Position numbers and translations under genes: made by a program. DNA of 64,000 nucleotides from Burkholderiales bacterium (lineage in GTDB: Bacteria > Pseudomonadota > Gammaproteobacteria > Burkholderiales > Burkholderiaceae_C). Positions within the stretch are counted from its first letter, which is position 1, and each line of letters starts with the position of its first letter. The DNA is taken from assembly GCA_016000265.1 (NCBI GenBank), contig JAECRL010000002.1:267567-331566 (forward strand), written 5' to 3'. The notes beneath the pieces were generated by a model. It worked only from the letters and a program-made list of their open reading frames with translations, made no database searches and was not told where the DNA came from. Positions 33,199-41,248 of this stretch are shown here, one piece after another.

Positions 33199-34908
33199 AT
33201 GAACCACCGCCCCCCCCTCTTTCGCCCCGCCTTGACGACCCTCGCGCTGGTGCTGTCTTGCGCCCTGCCTGCGCACGCCAACGAGCGCGAGTCGCTGGAG
33301 AGCCTGCGCCAGACCACCCGCGCCCTCATCGACGCCCTCGTCGAGCAAGGCGTGCTCAGCCGCGACAAGGCCGATGCCCTGATCCGCTCGGCGCAGGAAA
33401 AAGCCCGGCTCGCCGCCAACGAAGCGGGCGCCACCAGCCCGGCGACCTCGGCATCCGGCAAGCCGGTGCTGCGCGTGCCCTACGTGCCCGACAGCGTGCG
33501 CGCCCAGCTGCGCGACGAGGTCAAGGACGAGATCGTGGCCCAGGCCCGCGCCGAGCGCTGGGGCGTGCCGAGCGCGCCGTCCTGGGTCAACAACATCAAG
33601 ATCGACGGTGACATCCGCCTGCGCCACCAGCAAGACAGCGCCAGCAGCGACAACACCTCGGCGCTGACCTACGTGGCCGCCGAGATCCAGAACGCCAACG
33701 GCATCACCCGCATGCCCGAGTTCACCAAGTACGCCGAGAACGCGCTGGGTGTGCAGCCGCTCACCGACACCTCGGAGGACCGCTCTCGCCAGCGCGTTCG
33801 CCTGCGCCTGGGGCTCACCGCGAAGGTGACCGACGAAGTCGGCGTGGGCCTGCGCCTGGCCACGGGCAGCGCCACCGACCGCGTCTCGACCAACCAGACC
33901 CTCGGCCAGAACTTCAACAAGTACCAGCTGTTCGTGGACCGCGCCTTCGTGCGACTGGACCCGGCCGAGTGGGTGAGCATCCAGGGTGGGCGCATCCCCA
34001 ACCCCTGGTTCGGCACCGAGATGACCTGGAACGAAAACCTCAACTTCGAGGGCTTCGCCGCCACCTTCCGCCAACCCGCGGCCGAAGAGGCCTTCGCGCC
34101 TTTCCTGACCCTGGGCTACTTCCCCCTGCGTGAAGCGACGCCGCCAGCGCGCAACTCCCGCTCCCTGTGGGGCGCACAGCTTGGCGCCAACCTCGCACTC
34201 GACTCGCGCACCCGCGTCAAGCTGGGCCTGGCGTACTACAGCTACAACAACCTCGAGGGCCGCTCGGACCCCAACTACGCCATCGTGGGCAGCAGCGTGC
34301 CGGTGGGGGTGAACTACGGGGGCTACGAGTACCCGTCGGGCCTGCGCCAGCGCGGCAACACCCTGTTCGAGACGAACCCCTTGCTGTCGGGCTCCCTGGA
34401 CACCGACCCCGTCTGGGGCCTGGCTTACCGCTTCAAGCCGCTGGTGCTCACGGCGTCCGCCGAGTTCACCCACTTCAGCCCCTTCAACATCCTGGCCACG
34501 GCCGAGTACGCCAACAACACGGCCTTCAGCGCGTCCGACTTCCGCCGCCGCGCCAACCCGGCGTTCTACAACAACGTCGATCCGGGCGGCAGCCGCGAGG
34601 GCTACCAGTTCAAGCTCGCCGTGGGCGCCACCGAGGTGCGCGACTTCCAGGACTGGCAGGTGGCGTTCAGCTACCGCCACGTCGGCTCCGACGCCGTGCT
34701 TGACGCCTTCACCGACAGCGACCTGGGCCTGGGCGGCACCAACGTGCGCGGCTACACCCTGGGCTTCACCTACGGCCTCTATCGCAACACCACCCTGGGC
34801 ATGAAGTACCTGGCCGCCGAGAACATCAACTCGACGATCAACAGCAACTTCCCCGACGCGTCCTACAAGGTCAACTCTCTTCAGGTGGATTTGAATGTTC
34901 GCTTCTGA
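33199..34908 (+). CDS. large outer-membrane porin-like barrel (putative porin, Porin_5 type)
   Basis: 569 residues with a signal peptide (to about residue 27, AHA-N), an N-terminal helical region (SLRQTTRALIDALVEQGVLSRDKADALI, reminiscent of a coiled-coil/SLH-like plug), and an amphipathic beta-barrel (RQRVRLRLGLTAKVTDEVGVGLRLATG ... WVSIQGGRIPNPWFGTEM), ending in VDLNVRF with terminal Phe. This fits the 'putative porin' family that often lies next to ExbB-ExbD-TonB genes. It is the only barrel besides TpsB in this locus, so it is one candidate for the TonB partner, although no plug domain or TonB box is visible. It begins 27 bases after tonB. Confidence 0.8.
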   Translation: MNHRPPLFRPALTTLALVLSCALPAHANERESLESLRQTTRALIDALVEQGVLSRDKADALIRSAQEKARLAANEAGATSPATSASGKPVLRVPYVPDSVRAQLRDEVKDEIVAQARAERWGVPSAPSWVNNIKIDGDIRLRHQQDSASSDNTSALTYVAAEIQNANGITRMPEFTKYAENALGVQPLTDTSEDRSRQRVRLRLGLTAKVTDEVGVGLRLATGSATDRVSTNQTLGQNFNKYQLFVDRAFVRLDPAEWVSIQGGRIPNPWFGTEMTWNENLNFEGFAATFRQPAAEEAFAPFLTLGYFPLREATPPARNSRSLWGAQLGANLALDSRTRVKLGLAYYSYNNLEGRSDPNYAIVGSSVPVGVNYGGYEYPSGLRQRGNTLFETNPLLSGSLDTDPVWGLAYRFKPLVLTASAEFTHFSPFNILATAEYANNTAFSASDFRRRANPAFYNNVDPGGSREGYQFKLAVGATEVRDFQDWQVAFSYRHVGSDAVLDAFTDSDLGLGGTNVRGYTLGFTYGLYRNTTLGMKYLAAENINSTINSNFPDASYKVNSLQVDLNVRF

Positions 34909-35560
34909 TCAAGCCATGGGCCCCGTGCAGCGCGGCGTGATCGCGCTGTTGCTGTCGCTCGCTGCGACGCTCGCCACGGCCCAATCCGACAAAGACGCCG
35001 AACAAGTCAAGCGCCTGCGCCTGCAGGTGCGCCAGATGCAGCAACAGCAGCAGGAGGCACAAGACGCCCAGGCCCAGGCCGACCGCGCTCGCCAGCAGTC
35101 CGAGCAGGCGCTCAAGTCCCAGGAGGCCGACCTGCAAAAGCAGCGCGCCACCGCCGCCGGGGCGTCGCGCCGCGTGGCCAGCCTGCAAAAGGAGCTCGAC
35201 ACCTTGAAGACCGAGCACGCCCGCGTCACCGGGGAGCTGGCCGCCTTGCAGGCGCAGCACGCCGCGCTGTCGGGAACTTCGCGCCTGGCGCAGGAGCAGG
35301 CCCAGGCCGCCCAGGCTCGCCTGAGCCAGGAGGGCGCCCGCCTGCAAACGCAGATCAAGGCCTGCGTCGCCGACAACGCCGAGATGGCCGACCTGGGCCT
35401 GGAGCTGCTGCAGCGCTACGAGAACAAGGGCCTGGGCGAGGTGCTCTCGGCCCACGAGCCCTTCGTGCAGTCCGGGCGCGTCAAACTGGAGAACCTCAAG
35501 GCCAGCTACCAGCAGCGACTCGAGGCCGCCCGGGTCAAGCCCGCCGAGGCTGTCCGCTGA
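34895..35560 (+). CDS. exported coiled-coil protein at the end of the Ton locus
   Basis: 221 residues: signal peptide (about 1-29, ATAQ), then a long heptad-rich coiled coil (KRLRLQVRQMQQQQQEAQDA ... LQKELDTLKTEHARV) and a short C-terminal helical piece with ACVADNAEMADLGLELLQRYENKGLGEVL. The start overlaps the porin stop by 14 bases and has AGGTGG six bases upstream, so it is coupled to the porin. One Cys (in KACVADN) is the only visible possible cross-link site. A periplasmic scaffold or spacer between motor and outer membrane is a reasonable guess; no family function is known to me. Confidence 0.75.
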   Translation: MFASDQAMGPVQRGVIALLLSLAATLATAQSDKDAEQVKRLRLQVRQMQQQQQEAQDAQAQADRARQQSEQALKSQEADLQKQRATAAGASRRVASLQKELDTLKTEHARVTGELAALQAQHAALSGTSRLAQEQAQAAQARLSQEGARLQTQIKACVADNAEMADLGLELLQRYENKGLGEVLSAHEPFVQSGRVKLENLKASYQQRLEAARVKPAEAVR

Positions 35561-35602
35561 AGGGGGCTGGGCACGCAGGCGGCCCATGGCTACACTGAGT
35601 CC

Positions 35603-35950
35603 ATGCCCATCACCTTCAAATCCCAGGCCACCGGCAACCTCGTGATGCTGCAGGCCCACGCCGAGGCCTTGCTGCGCTTGCTGGGCAAGACCGCCACCCA
35701 ACCCGGCGTCATCGAGGTGAGCGACATGCCGCGCGTGCTCGGCATCCTGCACGGCTTGGCCCACGACGCCCCCTCGGTGCCGCCCGCCTCGCTGGACACC
35801 CCGCCGCAGGCCCCGGCTGCGTCCGATGAGGATGAGGCCCCGCCTCCCTTTCAGGACGAGCCCGTCAGCCTTCGCCAGCGCGCCGCCCCCTTCATCCGCC
35901 TCATCGAACAGGCTCAAGCGGGCCAGCAGCCCGTGGTCTGGGGCGTGTGA
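35603..35950 (+). CDS. DUF1840 family protein
   Basis: 115 residues. Starts MPITFKSQATGNLVML and ends VSLRQRAAPFIRLIEQAQAGQQPVVWGV, the two conserved ends of the DUF1840 family; the middle is a variable Pro/Ala/Asp linker. DUF1840 is found in betaproteobacteria and its function is unknown. No signal peptide. It seems to be a single-gene unit followed by a tandem repeat. Confidence 0.88.
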   Translation: MPITFKSQATGNLVMLQAHAEALLRLLGKTATQPGVIEVSDMPRVLGILHGLAHDAPSVPPASLDTPPQAPAASDEDEAPPPFQDEPVSLRQRAAPFIRLIEQAQAGQQPVVWGV

Positions 35951-35953
35951 GCA

Positions 35954-35997
35954 AGGTCTGAGCGAGGTCTGAGCGAGGTCTGAGCGAGGTCTGAGCG
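35954..35997 (+). repeat. four 11-base tandem repeats (AGGTCTGAGCG)
   Basis: Units at 35954-35964, 35965-35975, 35976-35986 and 35987-35997 are identical. They lie just after the DUF1840 stop and ahead of the histidine phosphatase. Eleven bases is about one helical turn, so a phased protein-binding array is possible, but plain replication slippage explains it equally well. Confidence 0.9.
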
Positions 35998-36064
35998 TGG
36001 AGGGGGAGCGGAGGCCACGCCTGCGGGTTGTGCGCTGCAGCAATCCTGATGCATCATCGTGGCC

Positions 36065-36730
36065 ATGCCCGACCTCGTCACCCGCCTGATCGCCGTTCGC
36101 CACGGCGAGACCGCCTGGAACCGCGCCTCGCGCATCCAGGGCCACATCGACATCCCGCTCAACGACGTCGGCCTGTGGCAAGCCGAGCGCGTGGGCCAGG
36201 CCGTGGCGACCGAAGGCGTTCACGCCATCTACAGCAGCGACCTGCAGCGCGCCCACGACACCGCCCGCGCCATCGCGCGCGCCTCGGGCCTGAGCGTGGG
36301 CCTCGACGAGGAGCTGCGCGAGCGCCACTTCGGCGAGCTCGAAGGCCTGACCCAGGTCGAGATCGCCGCCCGCTGGCCCGATCAGGCCGTGCGCTGGCGC
36401 CAGCGTGACCCGGCTTACGGCCCGGTCGGCGGCGAAACCCTGCAGGCCTTCTACGACCGCTGCACCCAGGCGCTCGTCCGCCTGGCCCGACGGCACCTCG
36501 GTCAAACCATCGTCCTGGTGGCCCATGGCGGGGTGCTCGACTGCTTCTACCGCGCCGCCAACGGGGTGGCGTTGTCGGCGCCGCGCACCTGGACCATCGG
36601 CAACGCCACGGTCAACCGCCTGCTCTACACCCCCGAGGGCCTGACCCTGGTGGGCTGGGCCGACGACCGGCACCTCGACGACGAGGGGGGGCTCGACGAG
36701 TCCACCGACGGCGTGGTTTCCCCAGCCTGA
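36065..36730 (+). CDS. histidine phosphatase (phosphoglycerate-mutase-like)
   Basis: 221 residues. Seen: RHG motif AVRHGETAWN with catalytic His13, SSDLQRAHDTARAI, the acid loop LRERHFGELEGLT, and the second His in LVAHGGVLDCF. This is the cofactor-independent-looking branch of the histidine-phosphatase superfamily that includes GpmB and CobC; the substrate cannot be told. A GTG two codons upstream (36059) is an alternative start. No cobalamin genes are nearby, which argues against CobC. Confidence 0.88.
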   Translation: MPDLVTRLIAVRHGETAWNRASRIQGHIDIPLNDVGLWQAERVGQAVATEGVHAIYSSDLQRAHDTARAIARASGLSVGLDEELRERHFGELEGLTQVEIAARWPDQAVRWRQRDPAYGPVGGETLQAFYDRCTQALVRLARRHLGQTIVLVAHGGVLDCFYRAANGVALSAPRTWTIGNATVNRLLYTPEGLTLVGWADDRHLDDEGGLDESTDGVVSPA

Positions 36731-36822
36731 GGCGGGATTTCCACGCCGCTTCACCAGCCGTTTGCAAAACATCGGTATATTGCGCGCAGAAGATTGACTA
36801 GGCAAGTATTCAAGGGGTGAAC

Positions 36823-38088
36823 ATGGTTCCTCGTTCCATGAAGTGGTTTTCGGCGGCGACTCTTGCGGCGCTTCCTGCGGCGCTCCCCGTGGTGTTGTCC
36901 GCGGCTTTGCTGACCGCGTGCGGCCAGGGCGACCCCAAGGCGGCCGCGTCCGGCGCGCCCGCCATGCCGCCCGCGCAGGTGGGCGTGATCACGGTGCAGC
37001 CGCAGGATGTGCCGCTCATCACCGAGCTGCCCGGTCGCCTGGAGGCCTTGCGTGTGGCCCAGGTTCGTGCCCGCGTGGCCGGCATCCTGCAAAAGCGCCA
37101 GTTCACCGAAGGCTCGGACGTGAAAGCCGGCCAGCCCCTGTTCCAGATCGACGCGGCCACCTACCAGGCCAGCCTGGACAGCGCCCTCGCCGCCCAGGCC
37201 CGCGCCGAAGCCAACCTGGCTCAGGCCAGCGCCCTGGTCCAGCGCTATGAGCCGCTGCAGGCCGCCAAGGCCATCAGCCCGCAGGAGTACCTCAACGCCC
37301 AGGTGTCGCAGCGCGCCGCGCAGGCCGATGTGGCTTCGGCCAAGGCCGCCGTGCAGAACGCCCGCATCAACCTCGGCCACGCCAGCGTGACGGCGCCCAT
37401 CTCCGGCCGCATCGGCCGCGCCCTGGTCACCGAAGGCGCCCTGGTGGGGCAGGGCGACGCGACGCAGCTGGCCGTCATCCAGCAGGTGAACCCGCTGTAC
37501 GTGAACTTCACGCAATCGGCCAACGAGGTGCTCAAGCTGCGCCAGGCGCTGCAGTCCGGCGCCATCAAGCAAGCCGGTGCCGGTGCCGCCGCCGTGCGCG
37601 TTGTGCTCGACGACGGCCGCGAGTACCCGCTGAGCGGCAAGCTGCTGTTCTCCGACCTCAGCGTGGACCCCACCTCGGGCCAGGTCTCCCTGCGCGCCGA
37701 GCTGCCCAACCCCCAAGGCCTGCTGCTGCCTGGCATGTACGTGCGCGTGCGCCTGGAGCAGGCTCAGGTGGGCGACGGCATCTTGCTGCCCCAGCAGGCC
37801 GTCACCCGCAGCGCCACGGCCGACACGGTCATGGTCGTGGGCCAGGATGGCCTGGTCACGCCCCGCCCGGTCAAGCTCGGTGGGGCCAAGGGCAACCAGT
37901 GGGTCGTGCTCGGTGGGTTGAAGGCCGGCGAGCAGGTCATGGTCGATGGCTTTCAGAAAATGATGAACCCCAAGGCGCCCGTCAAGGCCGTGCCGTGGCA
38001 GCCGCAGCCTGAGGGCAGTGGCCTGGGTGCGCCGTCCGCCGCGTCTGTGGCAACGGCTGCATCCGCTGCTTCTGCCGCCTCGCGCTGA
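36823..38088 (+). CDS. RND efflux periplasmic adaptor (AcrA/MexA type)
   Basis: 421-residue membrane-fusion protein: lipoprotein signal with LLTAC33, the first half of the lipoyl domain (GRLEALRVAQVRARVAGILQKR), an alpha-hairpin (AQARAEANLAQASALVQRYEPL ... AQADVASAKAAVQNARINLG), the second lipoyl half (ASVTAPISGRIGRALVTEGALV), and the beta-barrel/proximal domains. ATG 36823 is chosen because AAGGGG lies five bases upstream. First gene of a three-gene tripartite pump; stop to next ATG is 13 bases. No adjacent regulator of TetR or MarR type was found. Confidence 0.92.
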   Translation: MVPRSMKWFSAATLAALPAALPVVLSAALLTACGQGDPKAAASGAPAMPPAQVGVITVQPQDVPLITELPGRLEALRVAQVRARVAGILQKRQFTEGSDVKAGQPLFQIDAATYQASLDSALAAQARAEANLAQASALVQRYEPLQAAKAISPQEYLNAQVSQRAAQADVASAKAAVQNARINLGHASVTAPISGRIGRALVTEGALVGQGDATQLAVIQQVNPLYVNFTQSANEVLKLRQALQSGAIKQAGAGAAAVRVVLDDGREYPLSGKLLFSDLSVDPTSGQVSLRAELPNPQGLLLPGMYVRVRLEQAQVGDGILLPQQAVTRSATADTVMVVGQDGLVTPRPVKLGGAKGNQWVVLGGLKAGEQVMVDGFQKMMNPKAPVKAVPWQPQPEGSGLGAPSAASVATAASAASAASR

Positions 38089-38101
38089 AAGGGGCCCGTC
38101 C

Positions 38102-41100
38102 ATGGCACGCTTCTTCATCGACCGGCCCATCTTCGCGTGGGTGATCGCGCTGTTCATCCTCGTCTTCGGCGGGGTGGCGATCACGCAGCTGCCGATCGCG
38201 CAGTACCCCACGGTGGCGCCGCCATCCATCGTCATCAACGCCACCTACCCCGGCGCCTCGGCCAGGACGCTCGACGAGAGCGTGGTCAGCGTCATCGAGC
38301 AGGAGCTCAACGGCGCGCCCGGGCTGGCCTACATGGAGTCGGTCAGCCAGGCCAACGGCACGGGCTCGATCACCGTCACCTTCGAGACCGGCACCAACGT
38401 CGACCTCGCCCAGATCGAGGTGCAGAACCGACTGGCTCGCGCCACGCCCCGCCTGCCCGCGGCGGTGACACAGCAGGGCGTGCGCGTGGACAAGTCGCGC
38501 AGCAACTTCCTGATGTTCGTGATGCTGGCCTCCACCAACCCGGAGTACGACCCGGTCGCACTCGGTGACTACGCCTCGCGCAACGTCGTGCCCGAGCTGC
38601 AGCGCGTGCCCGGCATCGGCCAGGCCCAGCTGTTCGGCACCGAGCGCGCCATGCGCATCTGGGTCGACCCCGCCCGCCTGCTGTCCTTCGGGCTGGGCCT
38701 GTCCGACGTCAACGCCGCCATCCGCGCCCAGAACGCGCTCGTGCCGGCCGGCGGCATCGGCGAGCGCCCCAACATCAGCAGCCAGACCATGGCCGCCACG
38801 GTCGTCGTCAGCGGCCAGCTCGCCAGCGTCGAGCAGTTCGGCAACATCGTGCTGCGCGCCAAGGCCGACGGCTCCAGCGTGCGCCTCAAGGACGTCGCCC
38901 GCATCGAGCTGGGCGCCCAGGCCTACGGCACCTACGCGCGCCTCAACGGCAAGCCCGCCCTCGGCATCGGCCTGCAGCTCTCGCCCACCGGCAACGCCCT
39001 GGCCACCGCCGAGGCCGTGCGCAAGCGCCTCGACGAGTTGCGCGCCTACTTCCCCTCGGGCGTGGACTACAGCATCCCCTACGACACCTCCGGCTTCGTC
39101 AAGCTGTCCATCAGCCAGGTCGTCGAGACCCTGATCGAAGCGGTCGTGCTGGTCTTCCTGGTGATGTTCCTGTTCCTGCAGAACATCCGCTACACGCTGA
39201 TCCCGACGCTGGTGGTGCCGGTGGCGCTGCTGGGCACCTTCGGGGTCATGGCCGCGGCGGGCTTTTCCATCAACGTGCTGACCATGTTCGGCATGGTGCT
39301 GGCCATCGGCATCCTGGTGGACGACGCCATCGTGGTGGTGGAGAACGTCGAGCGCCTGATGGTGCAAGAGGGCCTGTCGCCCCTGGCCGCCACGCGCAAG
39401 GCCATGGGCCAGATCAGCGGCGCCATCATCGGCATCACCGTGGTGCTGGTCTCGGTCTTCATCCCGATGGCCTTTTTCTCGGGCTCGGTGGGCAACATCT
39501 ACCGGCAGTTCTCGCTGTCCATGGTGGCCTCCATGCTGTTCTCGGCCTTCCTGGCCCTGTCGCTGACGCCGGCCTTGTGCGCCACGCTGCTCAAGCCCGC
39601 GTCGGCCGATCACCACGAGAAGAAGGGCTTCTTCGGCTGGTTCAACCGCTTCTTCACGGCCACCACGCACGGCTACGAAAGCTGGGCCGCCAAACTGGTG
39701 CGACGCGGCGGGCGCGTGCTCATCATCTACGCCGTCATCGTGGGCGTGGTGGGCTGGTTGTACGTGCGCATGCCCTCGTCCTTCCTGCCCTCTGAGGACC
39801 AGGGCAACCTCATCGTCAACATCCAGCTGCCGCCCGGCGCCACCAACCACCGCACCGAGCGCGTGGTCGAGCAGGTCGAGGACTGGTTCCTCAAGCAGCC
39901 CGAGGTGCAGTCCATCGTCGGCGTGGTCGGCTTCAGCTTCTCCGGCTCTGGCCAGAACGCCGCACTCGGCTTCGTCACCCTGAAAGACTGGGACGAGCGC
40001 CCGGGCGCGGCCAGCTCGGCGCAGGCCCTGGCCGGTCGGGCCTTCGGGGCGCTCTCGGGCATCCGCGACGCCTTCATCTTCCCGCTCAACCCGCCGGCCA
40101 TCCGCGAGCTCGGCAACGCCACCGGCTTCTCGGTGCGCGTGCAGGACCGCGCCGGCCTCGGCCCCGAGGCCCTGCTGGCCGCGCGCAACCAGCTGCTGGG
40201 CATGGCCATGCAAAGCAAGCTCGTCACCGGCCTGCGCCCCGATGGCCTGGAAGACGCGCCGCAGCTGCAGGTTGACATCGACCGCGACAAGGCCGCCGCG
40301 CTCGGCGTGGGCTTCGACGCCATCAGCGCCACGCTGTCGACGGCGCTGGGCTCCACCTACGTCAACGACTTCCCCAACAAGGGACGCCTGCAGCGCGTGG
40401 TGGTGCAAGCCGATGCCAAGGACCGCATGCAGGCCGAGCAGCTGCTGCAGCTCAACGTGGTCAACACCGCGGGACAGAACGTGCCCTTGTCGGCCTTCGC
40501 GTCCACCCGCTGGATCAAGGGCCAGATGCAGGCCGTGCGCTACAACGGCTACCCCGCCATGCGCATCTCGGGTGACGCCGCGGCGGGCTTCAGCACCGGC
40601 CAGGCCATGGACGAAATCGAGCGACTGGCCAAGCAACTCCCGCCCGGCATCGGCATCGAGTGGACGGGGCTGTCGCGCGAAGAAAAGCTCTCGGGCTCCC
40701 AGGCCACGCTGCTGCTGGCCTTCTCGCTGCTGGCGGTGTTCCTGTGCCTGGCGGCCCTGTATGAGAGCTGGACCATCCCGGTGGCCGTGCTGCTGGTCGT
40801 GCCCCTGGGCATCTTCGGCGCCTTGCTGGGTGCGCTGCTGGGCGCCATGCCCAACGACGTCTACTTCAAGGTCGGACTCATCACCGTGATGGGCCTGTCG
40901 GCCAAGAACGCCATCCTGATCATCGAGTTCGCCAAGGAGCTCCAGGAAAAGGGCATGGGCCTGATGGAGGCCACGCTGCAGGCCTGCCACCTGCGCTTTC
41001 GCCCCATCATCATGACCTCGCTGGCCTTCATCCTGGGCGTGCTGCCCCTGGTGCTGGCGTCCGGGGCGGGCTCGGCTGCGCAACGAGCCATCGGCACCGG

Positions 41101-41248
41101 CGTGATGAGCGGCATGATTTCCGCCACGGTGCTGGCCGTGCTCTTCGTGCCGGTATTCTTCGTGGTCATCCGTCGTTTTTTCCCCGCCAAGCCGGTGGCG
41201 ATCCGCCCTGGTGCTGACACCGCCCCCGTGGAGCCTGCTCATGAGTGA
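38102..41248 (+). CDS. RND multidrug efflux transporter (HAE1/AcrB type)
   Basis: 1048 residues, the normal length for AcrB/MexB. Seen: N-terminal MARFFIDRPIFAWVIALFI; proton-relay GILVDDAIVVVENVER with Asp407/Asp408; the pump's GFSINVLTMFGMVLAIG; and the later helix with GLSAKNAILIIEFAKEL containing the partner Lys. The protein uses the proton gradient to push hydrophobic drugs through the outer-membrane channel. RND family HAE1 is the drug-exporting branch rather than the metal (HME) branch. The stop overlaps the start of the outer-membrane factor gene (ATGAGTGA). Confidence 0.95.
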   Translation: MARFFIDRPIFAWVIALFILVFGGVAITQLPIAQYPTVAPPSIVINATYPGASARTLDESVVSVIEQELNGAPGLAYMESVSQANGTGSITVTFETGTNVDLAQIEVQNRLARATPRLPAAVTQQGVRVDKSRSNFLMFVMLASTNPEYDPVALGDYASRNVVPELQRVPGIGQAQLFGTERAMRIWVDPARLLSFGLGLSDVNAAIRAQNALVPAGGIGERPNISSQTMAATVVVSGQLASVEQFGNIVLRAKADGSSVRLKDVARIELGAQAYGTYARLNGKPALGIGLQLSPTGNALATAEAVRKRLDELRAYFPSGVDYSIPYDTSGFVKLSISQVVETLIEAVVLVFLVMFLFLQNIRYTLIPTLVVPVALLGTFGVMAAAGFSINVLTMFGMVLAIGILVDDAIVVVENVERLMVQEGLSPLAATRKAMGQISGAIIGITVVLVSVFIPMAFFSGSVGNIYRQFSLSMVASMLFSAFLALSLTPALCATLLKPASADHHEKKGFFGWFNRFFTATTHGYESWAAKLVRRGGRVLIIYAVIVGVVGWLYVRMPSSFLPSEDQGNLIVNIQLPPGATNHRTERVVEQVEDWFLKQPEVQSIVGVVGFSFSGSGQNAALGFVTLKDWDERPGAASSAQALAGRAFGALSGIRDAFIFPLNPPAIRELGNATGFSVRVQDRAGLGPEALLAARNQLLGMAMQSKLVTGLRPDGLEDAPQLQVDIDRDKAAALGVGFDAISATLSTALGSTYVNDFPNKGRLQRVVVQADAKDRMQAEQLLQLNVVNTAGQNVPLSAFASTRWIKGQMQAVRYNGYPAMRISGDAAAGFSTGQAMDEIERLAKQLPPGIGIEWTGLSREEKLSGSQATLLLAFSLLAVFLCLAALYESWTIPVAVLLVVPLGIFGALLGALLGAMPNDVYFKVGLITVMGLSAKNAILIIEFAKELQEKGMGLMEATLQACHLRFRPIIMTSLAFILGVLPLVLASGAGSAAQRAIGTGVMSGMISATVLAVLFVPVFFVVIRRFFPAKPVAIRPGADTAPVEPAHE

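Noticed and set aside
32440..34680. A 746-codon minus-strand frame opposite tonB and the porin
   Set aside because: No recognisable domain; both plus-strand genes have signal or membrane segments and fit their families.
36761..36781. TTTGCA and TATATT as a promoter for the efflux operon
   Set aside because: The spacing is only 9 bases, and no other -35 at the right distance is convincing. The A/T-rich 36760-36815 region probably holds the promoter but I cannot place it.
37982..41242. A 1086-codon open frame opposite the RND transporter
   Set aside because: The plus strand clearly encodes an AcrB-type pump; the minus translation is low-complexity and rich in His, Gly and Gln.
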